Source: DAIUFH01 sp036844705
Lineage (GTDB): Bacteria > Bacillota > Clostridia > Tissierellales > Tissierellaceae
Direction: 5' to 3'
Assembly (NCBI GenBank): GCA_036844705.1
Contig: DAIUFH010000038.1
Location: forward strand, 1-19,746
Length of the DNA stretch: 19,746 nt
Made by a program: the position numbers and the translations under genes. Under the pieces are notes generated by a model, which was not told where the DNA came from, did not search any database, and saw nothing but the letters and a program-made list of their open reading frames with translations. Of this stretch, positions 13,788 to 19,746 are shown one piece after another (position 1 is the stretch's first letter; each line of letters starts with the position of its first letter).

Positions 13788-14735
13788 ATGATAGAGATAG
13801 AAAAACCAAGAATTGAAGTATTGGAATTAAGCGAAGATAATAGTTATGGTAAGTTTGTTGTGGAACCTCTTGAAAGAGGATATGGAACGACTCTTGCAAA
13901 TTCATTGAGAAGAGTATTGCTGTCCTCATTACCTGGAGCTGCAATATCATCTATAAAAATACAAGGAGTACTCCATGAATTTTCAACTGTACCTGGAGTA
14001 CTAGAAGATGTTCCAGAGATAATCCTAAATATTAAGAGTCTGGCAGCTAAAATGTATACTGAAGAACCAGTGACACTACTTATAGATGTAGAAGGTCCTC
14101 AAGATGTAACGGCTGGGGACATAATTACTGGACTTGATGTTGAAATAGTTAATAAAGATCATCATATAGCTACTGTTAATGAAGATGGTAGATTATATAT
14201 GGAATTAGAGCTAGTTAAGGGCAGAGGTTATGTCGTAGCAGAAAAGAACAAAAAAGAAGGTCAGCCGGTAGGTATTATACCAGTTGATTCATCTTTTACA
14301 CCTGTTACAAAAGTAAATTATCACGTTGAAAATACAAGAGTAGGTAATATTACGGATTATGATAAGCTGGTTCTTGAAGTGTGGACAAATGGGACTATGG
14401 ATGCAGATGAGGCAACCTCTCTTGGAGCAAAAATACTTACTGAACATTTAAATCTCTTCATTGGATTAACTGATCATGTAAGCAACGTTGAGATTATGGT
14501 TGAAAAAGAAGAAGATAAAAAAGAAAAAGTCCTTGAGATGACAGTAGAGGAGTTAGACTTATCAGTAAGGAGTTACAATTGCTTGAAGAGAGCTGCAATA
14601 AATACTGTTGAAGAATTAACTCAAAAATCTGAAGAGGAAATGATGAAAGTAAGAAATCTTGGCAAAAAATCCCTTGAGGAAGTACAGAGAAAGCTTGCTG
14701 AATTAGGATTGAGTCTTAGAAAAAGCGATGAGTAA
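13788..14735 (+). CDS. rpoA: RNA polymerase alpha subunit
   Basis: The alpha dimer scaffolds RNA polymerase assembly, and its C-terminal domain contacts promoter DNA and activators. The 315-residue protein starts MIEIEKPRIEVLELSEDNSY, with YGKFVVEPLERGYGTTLANS and LRRVLLSSLPGAAISSI in the assembly domain. The C-terminal domain (about 245-315) contains ELDLSVRSYNCLKRAAINTV and MMKVRNLGKKSLEEV. An in-frame upstream ATG at 13704 would add 28 residues unlike any alpha subunit. The ATG at 13788 has GGGAGGG (13773-13779) at good spacing and the conserved start. Confidence 0.98.
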   Translation: MIEIEKPRIEVLELSEDNSYGKFVVEPLERGYGTTLANSLRRVLLSSLPGAAISSIKIQGVLHEFSTVPGVLEDVPEIILNIKSLAAKMYTEEPVTLLIDVEGPQDVTAGDIITGLDVEIVNKDHHIATVNEDGRLYMELELVKGRGYVVAEKNKKEGQPVGIIPVDSSFTPVTKVNYHVENTRVGNITDYDKLVLEVWTNGTMDADEATSLGAKILTEHLNLFIGLTDHVSNVEIMVEKEEDKKEKVLEMTVEELDLSVRSYNCLKRAAINTVEELTQKSEEEMMKVRNLGKKSLEEVQRKLAELGLSLRKSDE

Positions 14736-14758
14736 TCAGGTTTGAAGGAGGGATAAAT

Positions 14759-15100
14759 GTGACAATATTAAGAAAGCTTGGTCGCCCTACAGATCATAGA
14801 AAAGCTATGTTAAGAAATCAGGTTACGTCTTTGTTAAGAAGCGGTAAGATCGAAACCACAGTGACAAGAGCTAAAGAAACAAAGAGAATGACTGATAAGA
14901 TGATAACTTTAGCTAAAAGAGGAGATCTACACGCTAGACGTCAGGTATTGGCTTATGTATATGACGAAGATGTTGTTAGAAAATTATTTGATGAAATTGG
15001 ACCTAAGTATGCTGATCGAAATGGCGGATATACAAGGGTTTTAAAAGTTGGTCCTCGCCGTGGAGATGGCGCAGAGATTGCAATATTAGAATTAGTATAA
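14759..15100 (+). CDS. rplQ: 50S ribosomal protein L17
   Basis: L17 lies near the tunnel exit and ends the alpha-type gene set. The 113 residues include LRKLGRPTDHRKAMLRNQVT, RAKETKRMTDKMITLAKRGD, LHARRQVLAYV and the end GPRRGDGAEIAILELV. The start is GTG at 14759, after GAAGGAGGGATAAAT. An ATG two bases earlier is out of frame and immediately hits TGA. A likely terminator follows six bases after the stop. Confidence 0.97.
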   Translation: MTILRKLGRPTDHRKAMLRNQVTSLLRSGKIETTVTRAKETKRMTDKMITLAKRGDLHARRQVLAYVYDEDVVRKLFDEIGPKYADRNGGYTRVLKVGPRRGDGAEIAILELV

Positions 15101-15105
15101 TGAGT

Positions 15106-15140
15106 AGGGGATTAAGTTTAACTTAGTCCCTTTAGTTTTA
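15106..15140 (+). terminator. Rho-independent terminator after rplQ
   Basis: GGGATTAAG (15108-15116) pairs with CTTAGTCCC (15122-15130), with one G-U pair and a short TTTAA loop. Flanking bases extend the stem to about 11 pairs. The T-rich TTTAGTTTTA follows directly. It begins six bases after the rplQ stop, the expected end of the S10-spc-alpha transcription unit. Confidence 0.65.
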
Positions 15141-15162
15141 ACCACTTTGTGGTTAAAACTAA
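15132..15162 (+). repeat. Perfect 14-bp inverted repeat with 3-base loop
   Basis: TTAGTTTTAACCAC (15132-15145) and GTGGTTAAAACTAA (15149-15162) are perfect reverse complements around TTT. The left arm uses the T-tract of the rplQ terminator and the right arm abuts the heptamer repeats of the palindromic element. No T-run follows it on the plus strand. It could be a second terminator hairpin, an mRNA 3'-end block or a DNA-level palindrome. Confidence 0.8.
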
Positions 15163-15363
15163 TTCACAATTCACAATGCACAGTTCACAATTAAAGTCAA
15201 AAAAGAGATCTCTCCACGTTGGTCGAGATGACAGAGATGTTGTCATCCTGAAATGGACAGAATAATTACTGCTATCGAAGGATCTTCTATTTTAATGTTT
15301 TAAATTTTTAATTCTTAATCTTTTAAATTGTGAACTGTGAACTGTGAACTGTGAATTGAATTA
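15160..15363. repeat. MITE-like palindromic element with heptamer inverted ends
   Basis: Left end 15162-15189 is four tandem 7-mers (ATTCACA, ATTCACA, ATGCACA, GTTCACA). Right end 15329-15356 is TGTGAAC three times plus TGTGAAT, the inverted counterpart, with 25 of 28 bases matching. Between them GATGACA/TGTCATC (15227-15233/15241-15247) form a central hairpin, flanked by AGATCTCTCC (left) and CGAAGGATCTTC (right). The parts GTCATCCTGA and CGAAGGATCT resemble, from memory, intergenic repeats found in many Firmicute genomes. No transposase or open reading frame of note is inside, so it would be non-autonomous. This element and the two hairpins before it explain most of the 312-base rplQ-ecfA1 gap. 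Confidence 0.7.
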
Positions 15364-15384
15364 GACTTTCCCCTGTGTTATAGT
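15356..15384 (+). promoter_or_regulatory. Candidate promoter of ecfA1-ecfA2-ecfT-truA
   Basis: TTGAAT (15356-15361), a 17-base spacer and TATAGT (15379-15384) fit the sigma-A pattern. The -35 box overlaps the outer end of the right terminal repeat of the palindromic element. Transcription would start near 15391, about 20-30 bases before ecfA1. It is the only good match I see between the rplQ terminator and ecfA1. Confidence 0.5.
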
Positions 15385-15418
15385 AGGTAATGGAAATAAT
15401 ATAAACCGAGGTATGAAT

Positions 15419-16261
15419 ATGAATATGAATGATGAATTGATGATAAAGTTAGAAAATGTAACATATGAATATAAATCATATATAGACGATAGCATGCAGA
15501 TTGCGGTCAACAATGTAAACGTTGAAGTAAAAAAAGGGGAATTTCTTGTAATACTTGGACACAATGGTTCTGGAAAGTCAACTATGGCTAAGATGATGAA
15601 TGGCTTACTGCTACCAACACATGGAGAAGTATATGTAATGGACATGAATACTAAGGATGAAGACAAGATATGGGATATAAGGTCGAAGGCAGGGATGGTG
15701 TTTCAAAATCCTGACAATCAGATTGTAGCTACAATCGTGGAAGAAGACGTAGCATTTGGACCTGAAAATTTAGGGATTCCACCAGCTGAAATAAGGAAAA
15801 GAGTAGATGAAGCTTTAGAAATTGTAGAAATGAGTGAATACAAAAAGCATGCTCCACATCTATTATCAGGGGGACAAAAACAAAGAGTTGCAATAGCTGG
15901 AATTCTTGCTATGAATCCGGATTGTATCATATTTGATGAACCTACAGCTATGCTCGATCCTAATGGTAGGCTAGAGGTAATGAAAACAATCAGAAAATTA
16001 AACGAAAATGAAGGTAAGACTATAATTCTAATAACTCACTATATGGAAGAAGCTGTTAAGGCTGACAGGATAATAGTTATGTCCCAAGGAGAAATTGCAA
16101 TGGAGGGAACACCTAGGGAGGTATTCAAGCAAGTAGAAAAAGTAAAGAAACTTGGACTTGATGTTCCTCAGGTTACTGAACTTGCATATGAACTTCGTAA
16201 AGAGGGTATAGATATTAGAGAAGATGTACTGAATGTTGAGGAGCTGGTTGATTTATTATGA
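15419..16261 (+). CDS. ecfA1: ECF transporter ATPase EcfA1
   Basis: One of two ATPases of the energy-coupling factor module that powers vitamin and metal uptake through exchangeable substrate-binding S components. The protein (280 residues from this start) shows Walker A GHNGSGKST (47-55), Q-loop FQNPDNQ with Q96, signature LSGGQKQRVAIAG (149-161), Walker B CIIFDEPTAMLDP with E174, and switch H207. ATGAAT occurs three times at 15413-15430. The second ATG (15419) has seven bases from GAGG (15408-15411), the first has only one, and a further start at 15440 would also keep the domain. It overlaps ecfA2 by four bases. Confidence 0.93.
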   Translation: MNMNDELMIKLENVTYEYKSYIDDSMQIAVNNVNVEVKKGEFLVILGHNGSGKSTMAKMMNGLLLPTHGEVYVMDMNTKDEDKIWDIRSKAGMVFQNPDNQIVATIVEEDVAFGPENLGIPPAEIRKRVDEALEIVEMSEYKKHAPHLLSGGQKQRVAIAGILAMNPDCIIFDEPTAMLDPNGRLEVMKTIRKLNENEGKTIILITHYMEEAVKADRIIVMSQGEIAMEGTPREVFKQVEKVKKLGLDVPQVTELAYELRKEGIDIREDVLNVEELVDLL

Positions 16262-17121
16262 TTATTGAAATTAAAGATTTGAATTATATTTACAATTCAG
16301 GTACTCCTTTTGAGAAAAAAGCACTGGATAATATTAGCCTTGAAATAAATGAAGGAGATTTTATTGGATTAATAGGGCATACAGGCTCTGGAAAATCAAC
16401 ATTAGTCCAGCATTTAAATGGATTGATGAAACCTTCTTCAGGAACTATTATTGTAGAAGGAATAAGCATAACGGATAAAGATGCTAAATTACGAGAAGTA
16501 AGACAAAAGGTAGGACTTGTGTTTCAATATCCTGAACACCAACTATTTGAGGAATCCATTTATAAGGACATTGCCTTTGGACCTAGGAATATTGGTTTGA
16601 AGGATAAGGAGCTTGATGATAGGGTTAGGGACTCCATGGAACTTGTAGGATTGGATTATAAAACATTAAAGGATAGATCACCCTTTGAGCTTAGTGGTGG
16701 TCAGAAAAGACGTGTGGCAATTGCTGGTGTTCTTGCTATGAAGCCTAAGGTACTGATTTTGGATGAACCTACAGCAGGTTTGGATCCATCTGGAAGAGAT
16801 GAAATATTGAATGAAGTAAAAGAATTATATGAGAAAGAAGGAATAACAATAATCCTTGTATCTCATAGTATGGAGGATGTAGCAAGACTCGTTAACCGTA
16901 TTCTTGTGATGGATAAGGGTAAGCTAGTTATGGATGGAGCTACCCGTGAGATTTTTAAAAGAGCATCCGAATTAGAAGAAATAGGCTTAGGTATACCACA
17001 GATAACTAGCTTTATGAGAAGATTTAATTTAAAGGTAAAGGATATTAGAACAGATATATTAACTGTGGAAGAAGCTAAGGATGAAATATTGAAATATATA
17101 AGGAGAAAAAAAGATGCTTAA
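16258..17121 (+). CDS. ecfA2: ECF transporter ATPase EcfA2
   Basis: The second ATPase of the ECF module, 287 residues. Walker A GHTGSGKST (40-48), Q-loop FQYPEHQLFEES with Q90, signature LSGGQKRRVAIAG (145-157), Walker B VLILDEPTAGLDP with E170, and H203 are all intact. The YPEHQLFEE form of the Q-loop is typical of EcfA2 rather than EcfA1. Its ATG overlaps the ecfA1 TGA in ATGA, and its end overlaps ecfT by eight bases, so the three should be made in balanced amounts as a heterodimeric ATPase plus EcfT. Confidence 0.95.
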   Translation: MIIEIKDLNYIYNSGTPFEKKALDNISLEINEGDFIGLIGHTGSGKSTLVQHLNGLMKPSSGTIIVEGISITDKDAKLREVRQKVGLVFQYPEHQLFEESIYKDIAFGPRNIGLKDKELDDRVRDSMELVGLDYKTLKDRSPFELSGGQKRRVAIAGVLAMKPKVLILDEPTAGLDPSGRDEILNEVKELYEKEGITIILVSHSMEDVARLVNRILVMDKGKLVMDGATREIFKRASELEEIGLGIPQITSFMRRFNLKVKDIRTDILTVEEAKDEILKYIRRKKDA

Positions 17122-17914
17122 GGATATAACTATAGGTCAATACTTTCCTGGGGATTCAATAGTTCACAAGCTGGATCCCAGAATAAAAATAATACTTATC
17201 GGACTTTTTATTGCTTCTTTATTTTTTATAAATAGCTTTTATCCTTATATTCTTATATTTTTATTTATTGCTACAGTAATAAAAGTGGCCAAGCTGCCTG
17301 TAAAATATATTTTGAAAGGACTAAAACCTCTTGTATTCATTTTGTTAATAACCTTAACAATAAATATATTTATGACTAAGGGTGAGGTTTTGTTCTATAT
17401 TGGACCTCTTACGGTGACAAAGGAAGGACTAAGAACAGCTGCATTTATGGCAATTAGATTGATATTTCTAATTACTGGAACATCTCTTTTAACATTAACT
17501 ACGTCACCTATTTCCTTAACCGATGGAATAGAAAAACTTTTATCTCCATTTAAAAAAATTGGTGTTCCGGCACATGAGCTTGCAATGATGATGACAATTG
17601 CACTAAGATTTATACCAACATTATTAGAGGAAACAGATAAGATAATGAAAGCGCAGATGGCAAGAGGTGCAGATTTTGAATCTGGTAATATATTAAACCG
17701 AGCTAAAAACCTAGTTCCATTGTTAGTCCCATTATTTATAAATGCCTTTAGAAGAGCAGATGAACTTGCAACTGCCATGGAAGCAAGATGCTATAGAGGT
17801 GGGGATAATAGAACAAGATTGAATGAACTTAAGCTAGAGAGAAATGATATAGTAGTTTTAGCTTCAATGATTGTATTTTTTGGTTTTATTATCTCAACAA
17901 GATATATAATATGA
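17114..17914 (+). CDS. ecfT: ECF transporter transmembrane subunit EcfT
   Basis: EcfT couples ATP hydrolysis by EcfA1/EcfA2 to substrate-binding S components. The 266 residues have several hydrophobic segments (around 26-58, 70-88, 108-130, 198-212 and 245-262). Cytoplasmic coupling helices carry the two ARG-type motifs: A183-R184-G185 in AQMARGADFESG, and A224-R225-C226 in MEARCYRGG. The start ATG lies inside the ecfA2 3' end behind AAGGAGAAA. No S component is encoded in the window, so substrates cannot be predicted; such group II modules usually serve several. Confidence 0.94.
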   Translation: MLKDITIGQYFPGDSIVHKLDPRIKIILIGLFIASLFFINSFYPYILIFLFIATVIKVAKLPVKYILKGLKPLVFILLITLTINIFMTKGEVLFYIGPLTVTKEGLRTAAFMAIRLIFLITGTSLLTLTTSPISLTDGIEKLLSPFKKIGVPAHELAMMMTIALRFIPTLLEETDKIMKAQMARGADFESGNILNRAKNLVPLLVPLFINAFRRADELATAMEARCYRGGDNRTRLNELKLERNDIVVLASMIVFFGFIISTRYII

Positions 17915-18660
17915 AAAATATTAAATTGATAATAGAATATGATGGGACTAATTATTCGGGTTGGCAGACTCAGAAAAATGCTATTTCGGTACAAGGTAAG
18001 CTAGAAGATGCTATAAAAACTATAACTGGTGAGAATATACAGCTAGTAGGCTCAGGGAGAACAGATGGAGGAGTACACGCATTGGGTCAGGTAGCAAACT
18101 TTCATACAAATTCAACGATTCCTAATGATAAGTTTAGTTGCATATTGAACAATGCTTTACCCGATGATATAAAAATTATTCATTCTGAAGAAGTGGGGTT
18201 GGATTTTCACTCCAGATTTGATGCAATAAGTAAAAGATATAGATATATAATTTATAACGGCAAGATGCCTAGTCCTATATATAGAAATTTATCTTATCAT
18301 TTTAAATATGATTTAGATATTGATAAGATGATAAGAGCAAGTAAATATCTTGTAGGAACTCATAATTTTGCGTGCTTTAAAGGAAGAAAATCCGTTGTAA
18401 AATCAACTATAAGGACAATATACTATGTTGATATAAGAAGAAAAGGCGATTTTATAGAATTTGTTTTTGAAGGCAATAGCTTTCTAAGATATATGGTTAG
18501 AATCATAATAGGAACATTAGTGAAGATAGGAAGTGGCGAAAGAGATGTAAGTGATATGAAGAAAATCATTGATTCCAAAAATAGGAATAATGCAGGGCCA
18601 ACTGCACCCCCTCAAGGACTTTTTTTAGAAAAAGTTTTCTACCCTAATGACTTAACTTAA
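17911..18660 (+). CDS. truA: tRNA pseudouridine synthase A (sites 38-40)
   Basis: TruA converts uridines 38-40 of the tRNA anticodon stem-loop to pseudouridine. The 249 residues start MKNIKLIIEYDGTNYSGWQT. The catalytic motif GSGRTDGGVHALGQ places the nucleophile at D52, and RFDAISKRYRYIIYN plus GNSFLRYMVRIIIGTLVKIG are conserved blocks. The ATG overlaps the ecfT stop in ATGA. No ribosome binding site is visible upstream (ATATATAAT), so translation probably depends on coupling from ecfT. ecfT-truA-rplM order is also seen in Bacillus. Confidence 0.96.
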   Translation: MKNIKLIIEYDGTNYSGWQTQKNAISVQGKLEDAIKTITGENIQLVGSGRTDGGVHALGQVANFHTNSTIPNDKFSCILNNALPDDIKIIHSEEVGLDFHSRFDAISKRYRYIIYNGKMPSPIYRNLSYHFKYDLDIDKMIRASKYLVGTHNFACFKGRKSVVKSTIRTIYYVDIRRKGDFIEFVFEGNSFLRYMVRIIIGTLVKIGSGERDVSDMKKIIDSKNRNNAGPTAPPQGLFLEKVFYPNDLT

Positions 18661-18735
18661 GATAAATTTTCAGAGGTCCGTGTCACATATGTTTGACTTC
18701 TCTAGACTATAAATTTTCTTCGTACAAATTCGCCC

Positions 18736-18764
18736 TTGACATTGATAATTACATGTATTAGAAT
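18736..18764 (+). promoter_or_regulatory. Sigma-A promoter of rplM-rpsI
   Basis: TTGACA (18736-18741), a 17-base spacer and TAGAAT (18759-18764) give a perfect -35 and five of six -10 bases. This is the best promoter match in the window. Initiation near 18771 gives a leader of about 72 nt before rplM. I see no convincing terminator between truA and this promoter, so some readthrough from the ecf operon is possible. Confidence 0.75.
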
Positions 18765-18770
18765 ATATAA

Positions 18771-18843
18771 GAGTGTTTAGAAAAAGAACCCGGAAACTTT
18801 TTTTGCAAGACACCTTTGACTTTTGTTAAAAGGAGGGAAATTG
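18771..18843 (+). promoter_or_regulatory. L13-type leader of rplM-rpsI
   Basis: This short leader folds by eye into nested stems. GTGT (18773-18776) pairs with ACAC (18810-18813), AAAAAG (18781-18786 region) with CTTTTT (18797-18802 region), and CCTTTGAC (18813-18820) with GTTAAAAGG (18825-18833). The last covers part of the AGGAGG ribosome binding site (18831-18836). The placement and the CTTTGAC...GTTAAAAGGAGG ending resemble the L13 leader family described in Bacillus and other low-GC Gram-positives, thought to bind L13. Family assignment is from memory. Confidence 0.6.
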
Positions 18844-19272
18844 ATGAAAAGCTACATGGCAAAAAACAATGAAATTGAAAGAAAATGGTATGTAATAGAT
18901 GCTGAAAATAAAGTATTAGGTAGATTGGCAACTGAAGTAGCTAATATTCTTAGCGGAAAAAATAAGCCAATATATACACCTCATGTTGATACAGGAGATT
19001 ATGTTATCATAATCAATGCAGATAAAATAAAATTAACTGGTAAGAAATTAGAACAAAAAACCCATTTCTATCATACAGGATATCCAGGTGGAGATAGATA
19101 TGTATCCTACGACAAATTAATTCAAGATAAACCAGAAATGATTATTGAATTAGCTGTTAGAGGTATGCTTCCAAAGAGTAGTCTTGGAAGAAATATGATT
19201 AAGAAACTTAAGGTATATGCAGGTACTGAGCATGGTCACGAAGCTCAAAAACCAGAAGCATATGAATTTTAA
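18844..19272 (+). CDS. rplM: 50S ribosomal protein L13
   Basis: L13 is an early 50S assembly protein. From the ATG at 18844 the protein has 142 residues, the usual length. It starts MKSYMAKNNEIERKWYVIDA, with VLGRLATEVANILSGKNKP, KLTGKKLEQKTHFYHTGYPG and VRGMLPKSSLGRNMIKKLKV. An earlier in-frame ATG (18823) overlaps the ribosome binding site itself and is rejected: AGGAGG (18831-18836) lies seven bases before 18844. It is paired with rpsI, as in nearly all bacteria. Confidence 0.97.
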   Translation: MKSYMAKNNEIERKWYVIDAENKVLGRLATEVANILSGKNKPIYTPHVDTGDYVIIINADKIKLTGKKLEQKTHFYHTGYPGGDRYVSYDKLIQDKPEMIIELAVRGMLPKSSLGRNMIKKLKVYAGTEHGHEAQKPEAYEF

Positions 19273-19297
19273 TTGGTAGGAGAAAGGAGGACTGTAA

Positions 19298-19690
19298 GTG
19301 GCTATAGTACAATTTATAGGAACAGGTAGACGTAAAACTTCTACTGCAAGAGTTAGATTGGTCCCAGGAAATGGTAAAGTTACTATTAATGATAGAGATA
19401 TTGATGAATTCTTCAATTATGAAACTTTAAAGGTAATAGCAAAAGAGCCTCTTGTATTAACTGATACTATTGATAAATACAATGTAATTGTTAAAGTTGA
19501 GGGTGGTGGATTCACCGGTCAAGCAGGAGCTATTAGACACGGTATTGCTAGGGCATTAATTACTGCAGATGAAGAGTTTAGACCAATACTTAAAAAAGCT
19601 GGATTCCTAACAAGAGATCCTAGAATGAAAGAAAGAAAGAAATACGGTCTTAAGAAAGCTAGAAGATCACCACAATTTTCAAAGAGATAA
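19298..19690 (+). CDS. rpsI: 30S ribosomal protein S9
   Basis: S9 has a long C-terminal tail that reaches the P-site tRNA. The 130 residues include QFIGTGRRKTSTARVRLVPG, VKVEGGGFTGQAGAIRHGIA and the tail KKARRSPQFSKR. The start is GTG at 19298, after AGAAAGGAGG. The final 56 bases of the window after its stop show no recognisable gene, hairpin or promoter. Confidence 0.98.
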   Translation: MAIVQFIGTGRRKTSTARVRLVPGNGKVTINDRDIDEFFNYETLKVIAKEPLVLTDTIDKYNVIVKVEGGGFTGQAGAIRHGIARALITADEEFRPILKKAGFLTRDPRMKERKKYGLKKARRSPQFSKR

Positions 19691-19746
19691 TTCTTTATCG
19701 ATATATACAAAGATGTTCAAAATTACAATATTTGTTCGTGAAAGAA

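Noticed and set aside
15162..15356. Heptamer arrays considered as a CRISPR or iteron array
   Set aside because: Units are seven bases with no spacers and are arranged as inverted ends of one element; no cas or replication gene is near.
15361..15666. 101-codon minus-strand frame across the ecfA1 start
   Set aside because: Hydrophobic low-complexity translation opposite an intact ABC ATPase domain and its promoter; no family resemblance.
17395..17778. 127-codon minus-strand frame opposite ecfT
   Set aside because: It is antisense to a well-supported gene, has low-complexity composition and no ribosome binding site; it arises from ecfT codon use.
18661..18735. Terminator after truA
   Set aside because: The inverted repeats near 18674-18706 are short and imperfect and no T-tract follows, so I could not support a terminator.

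Overview
The window is a low-GC Gram-positive (Firmicutes) ribosomal-protein supercluster, all on the plus strand. AT-rich coding sequence, strong AAGGAGG ribosome binding sites before almost every gene, a single-zinc S14, an Adk with a metal-binding LID, a small KOW protein before infA, and the rplQ-ecfA1-ecfA2-ecfT-truA-rplM-rpsI order all point to an anaerobic member of Clostridia/Tissierellia. The species cannot be named from the sequence alone.

Layout. The window opens with the last 16 codons of tuf, then a roughly 345-base gap holding a hairpin, a good sigma-A-type promoter and a folded leader of about 240 nt. Next come the S10 genes (rpsJ-rplC-rplD-rplW-rplB-rpsS-rplV-rpsC-rplP-rpmC-rpsQ). 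The spc genes follow (rplN-rplX-rplE-rpsN-rpsH-rplF-rplR-rpsE-rpmD-rplO-secY-adk). The alpha-type segment is KOW protein-infA-rpmJ-rpsM-rpsK-rpsD, then a 132-base structured gap, then rpoA-rplQ. The methionine aminopeptidase gene (map), usually between adk and infA in this group, is absent.

A 312-base gap after rplQ contains a terminator, a perfect 14-bp hairpin and a roughly 200-bp palindromic element whose terminal inverted repeats are built from tandem heptamers. The right end of that element supplies the -35 hexamer of a likely promoter for the overlapping ecfA1-ecfA2-ecfT-truA operon (energy-coupling vitamin/metal transporter core plus tRNA pseudouridine synthase). Another promoter and an L13-type leader then precede rplM-rpsI.

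Functionally, the window encodes most of the proteins that build both ribosomal subunits, plus IF-1, the SecY channel, adenylate kinase, the RNA polymerase alpha subunit, and a nutrient-uptake ATPase module. I found no defence system, prophage, CRISPR array or other clearly undescribed multigene system. The items most worth a second look are non-coding: the tuf-rpsJ leader, the rpsD-rpoA gap with possible competing pairings including the rpoA ribosome binding site, and the palindromic element before ecfA1. Gene-level oddities are the loss of map and a Cys-to-Asp position in the L24 metal ribbon. All RNA structures here were found by eye, without folding calculations.
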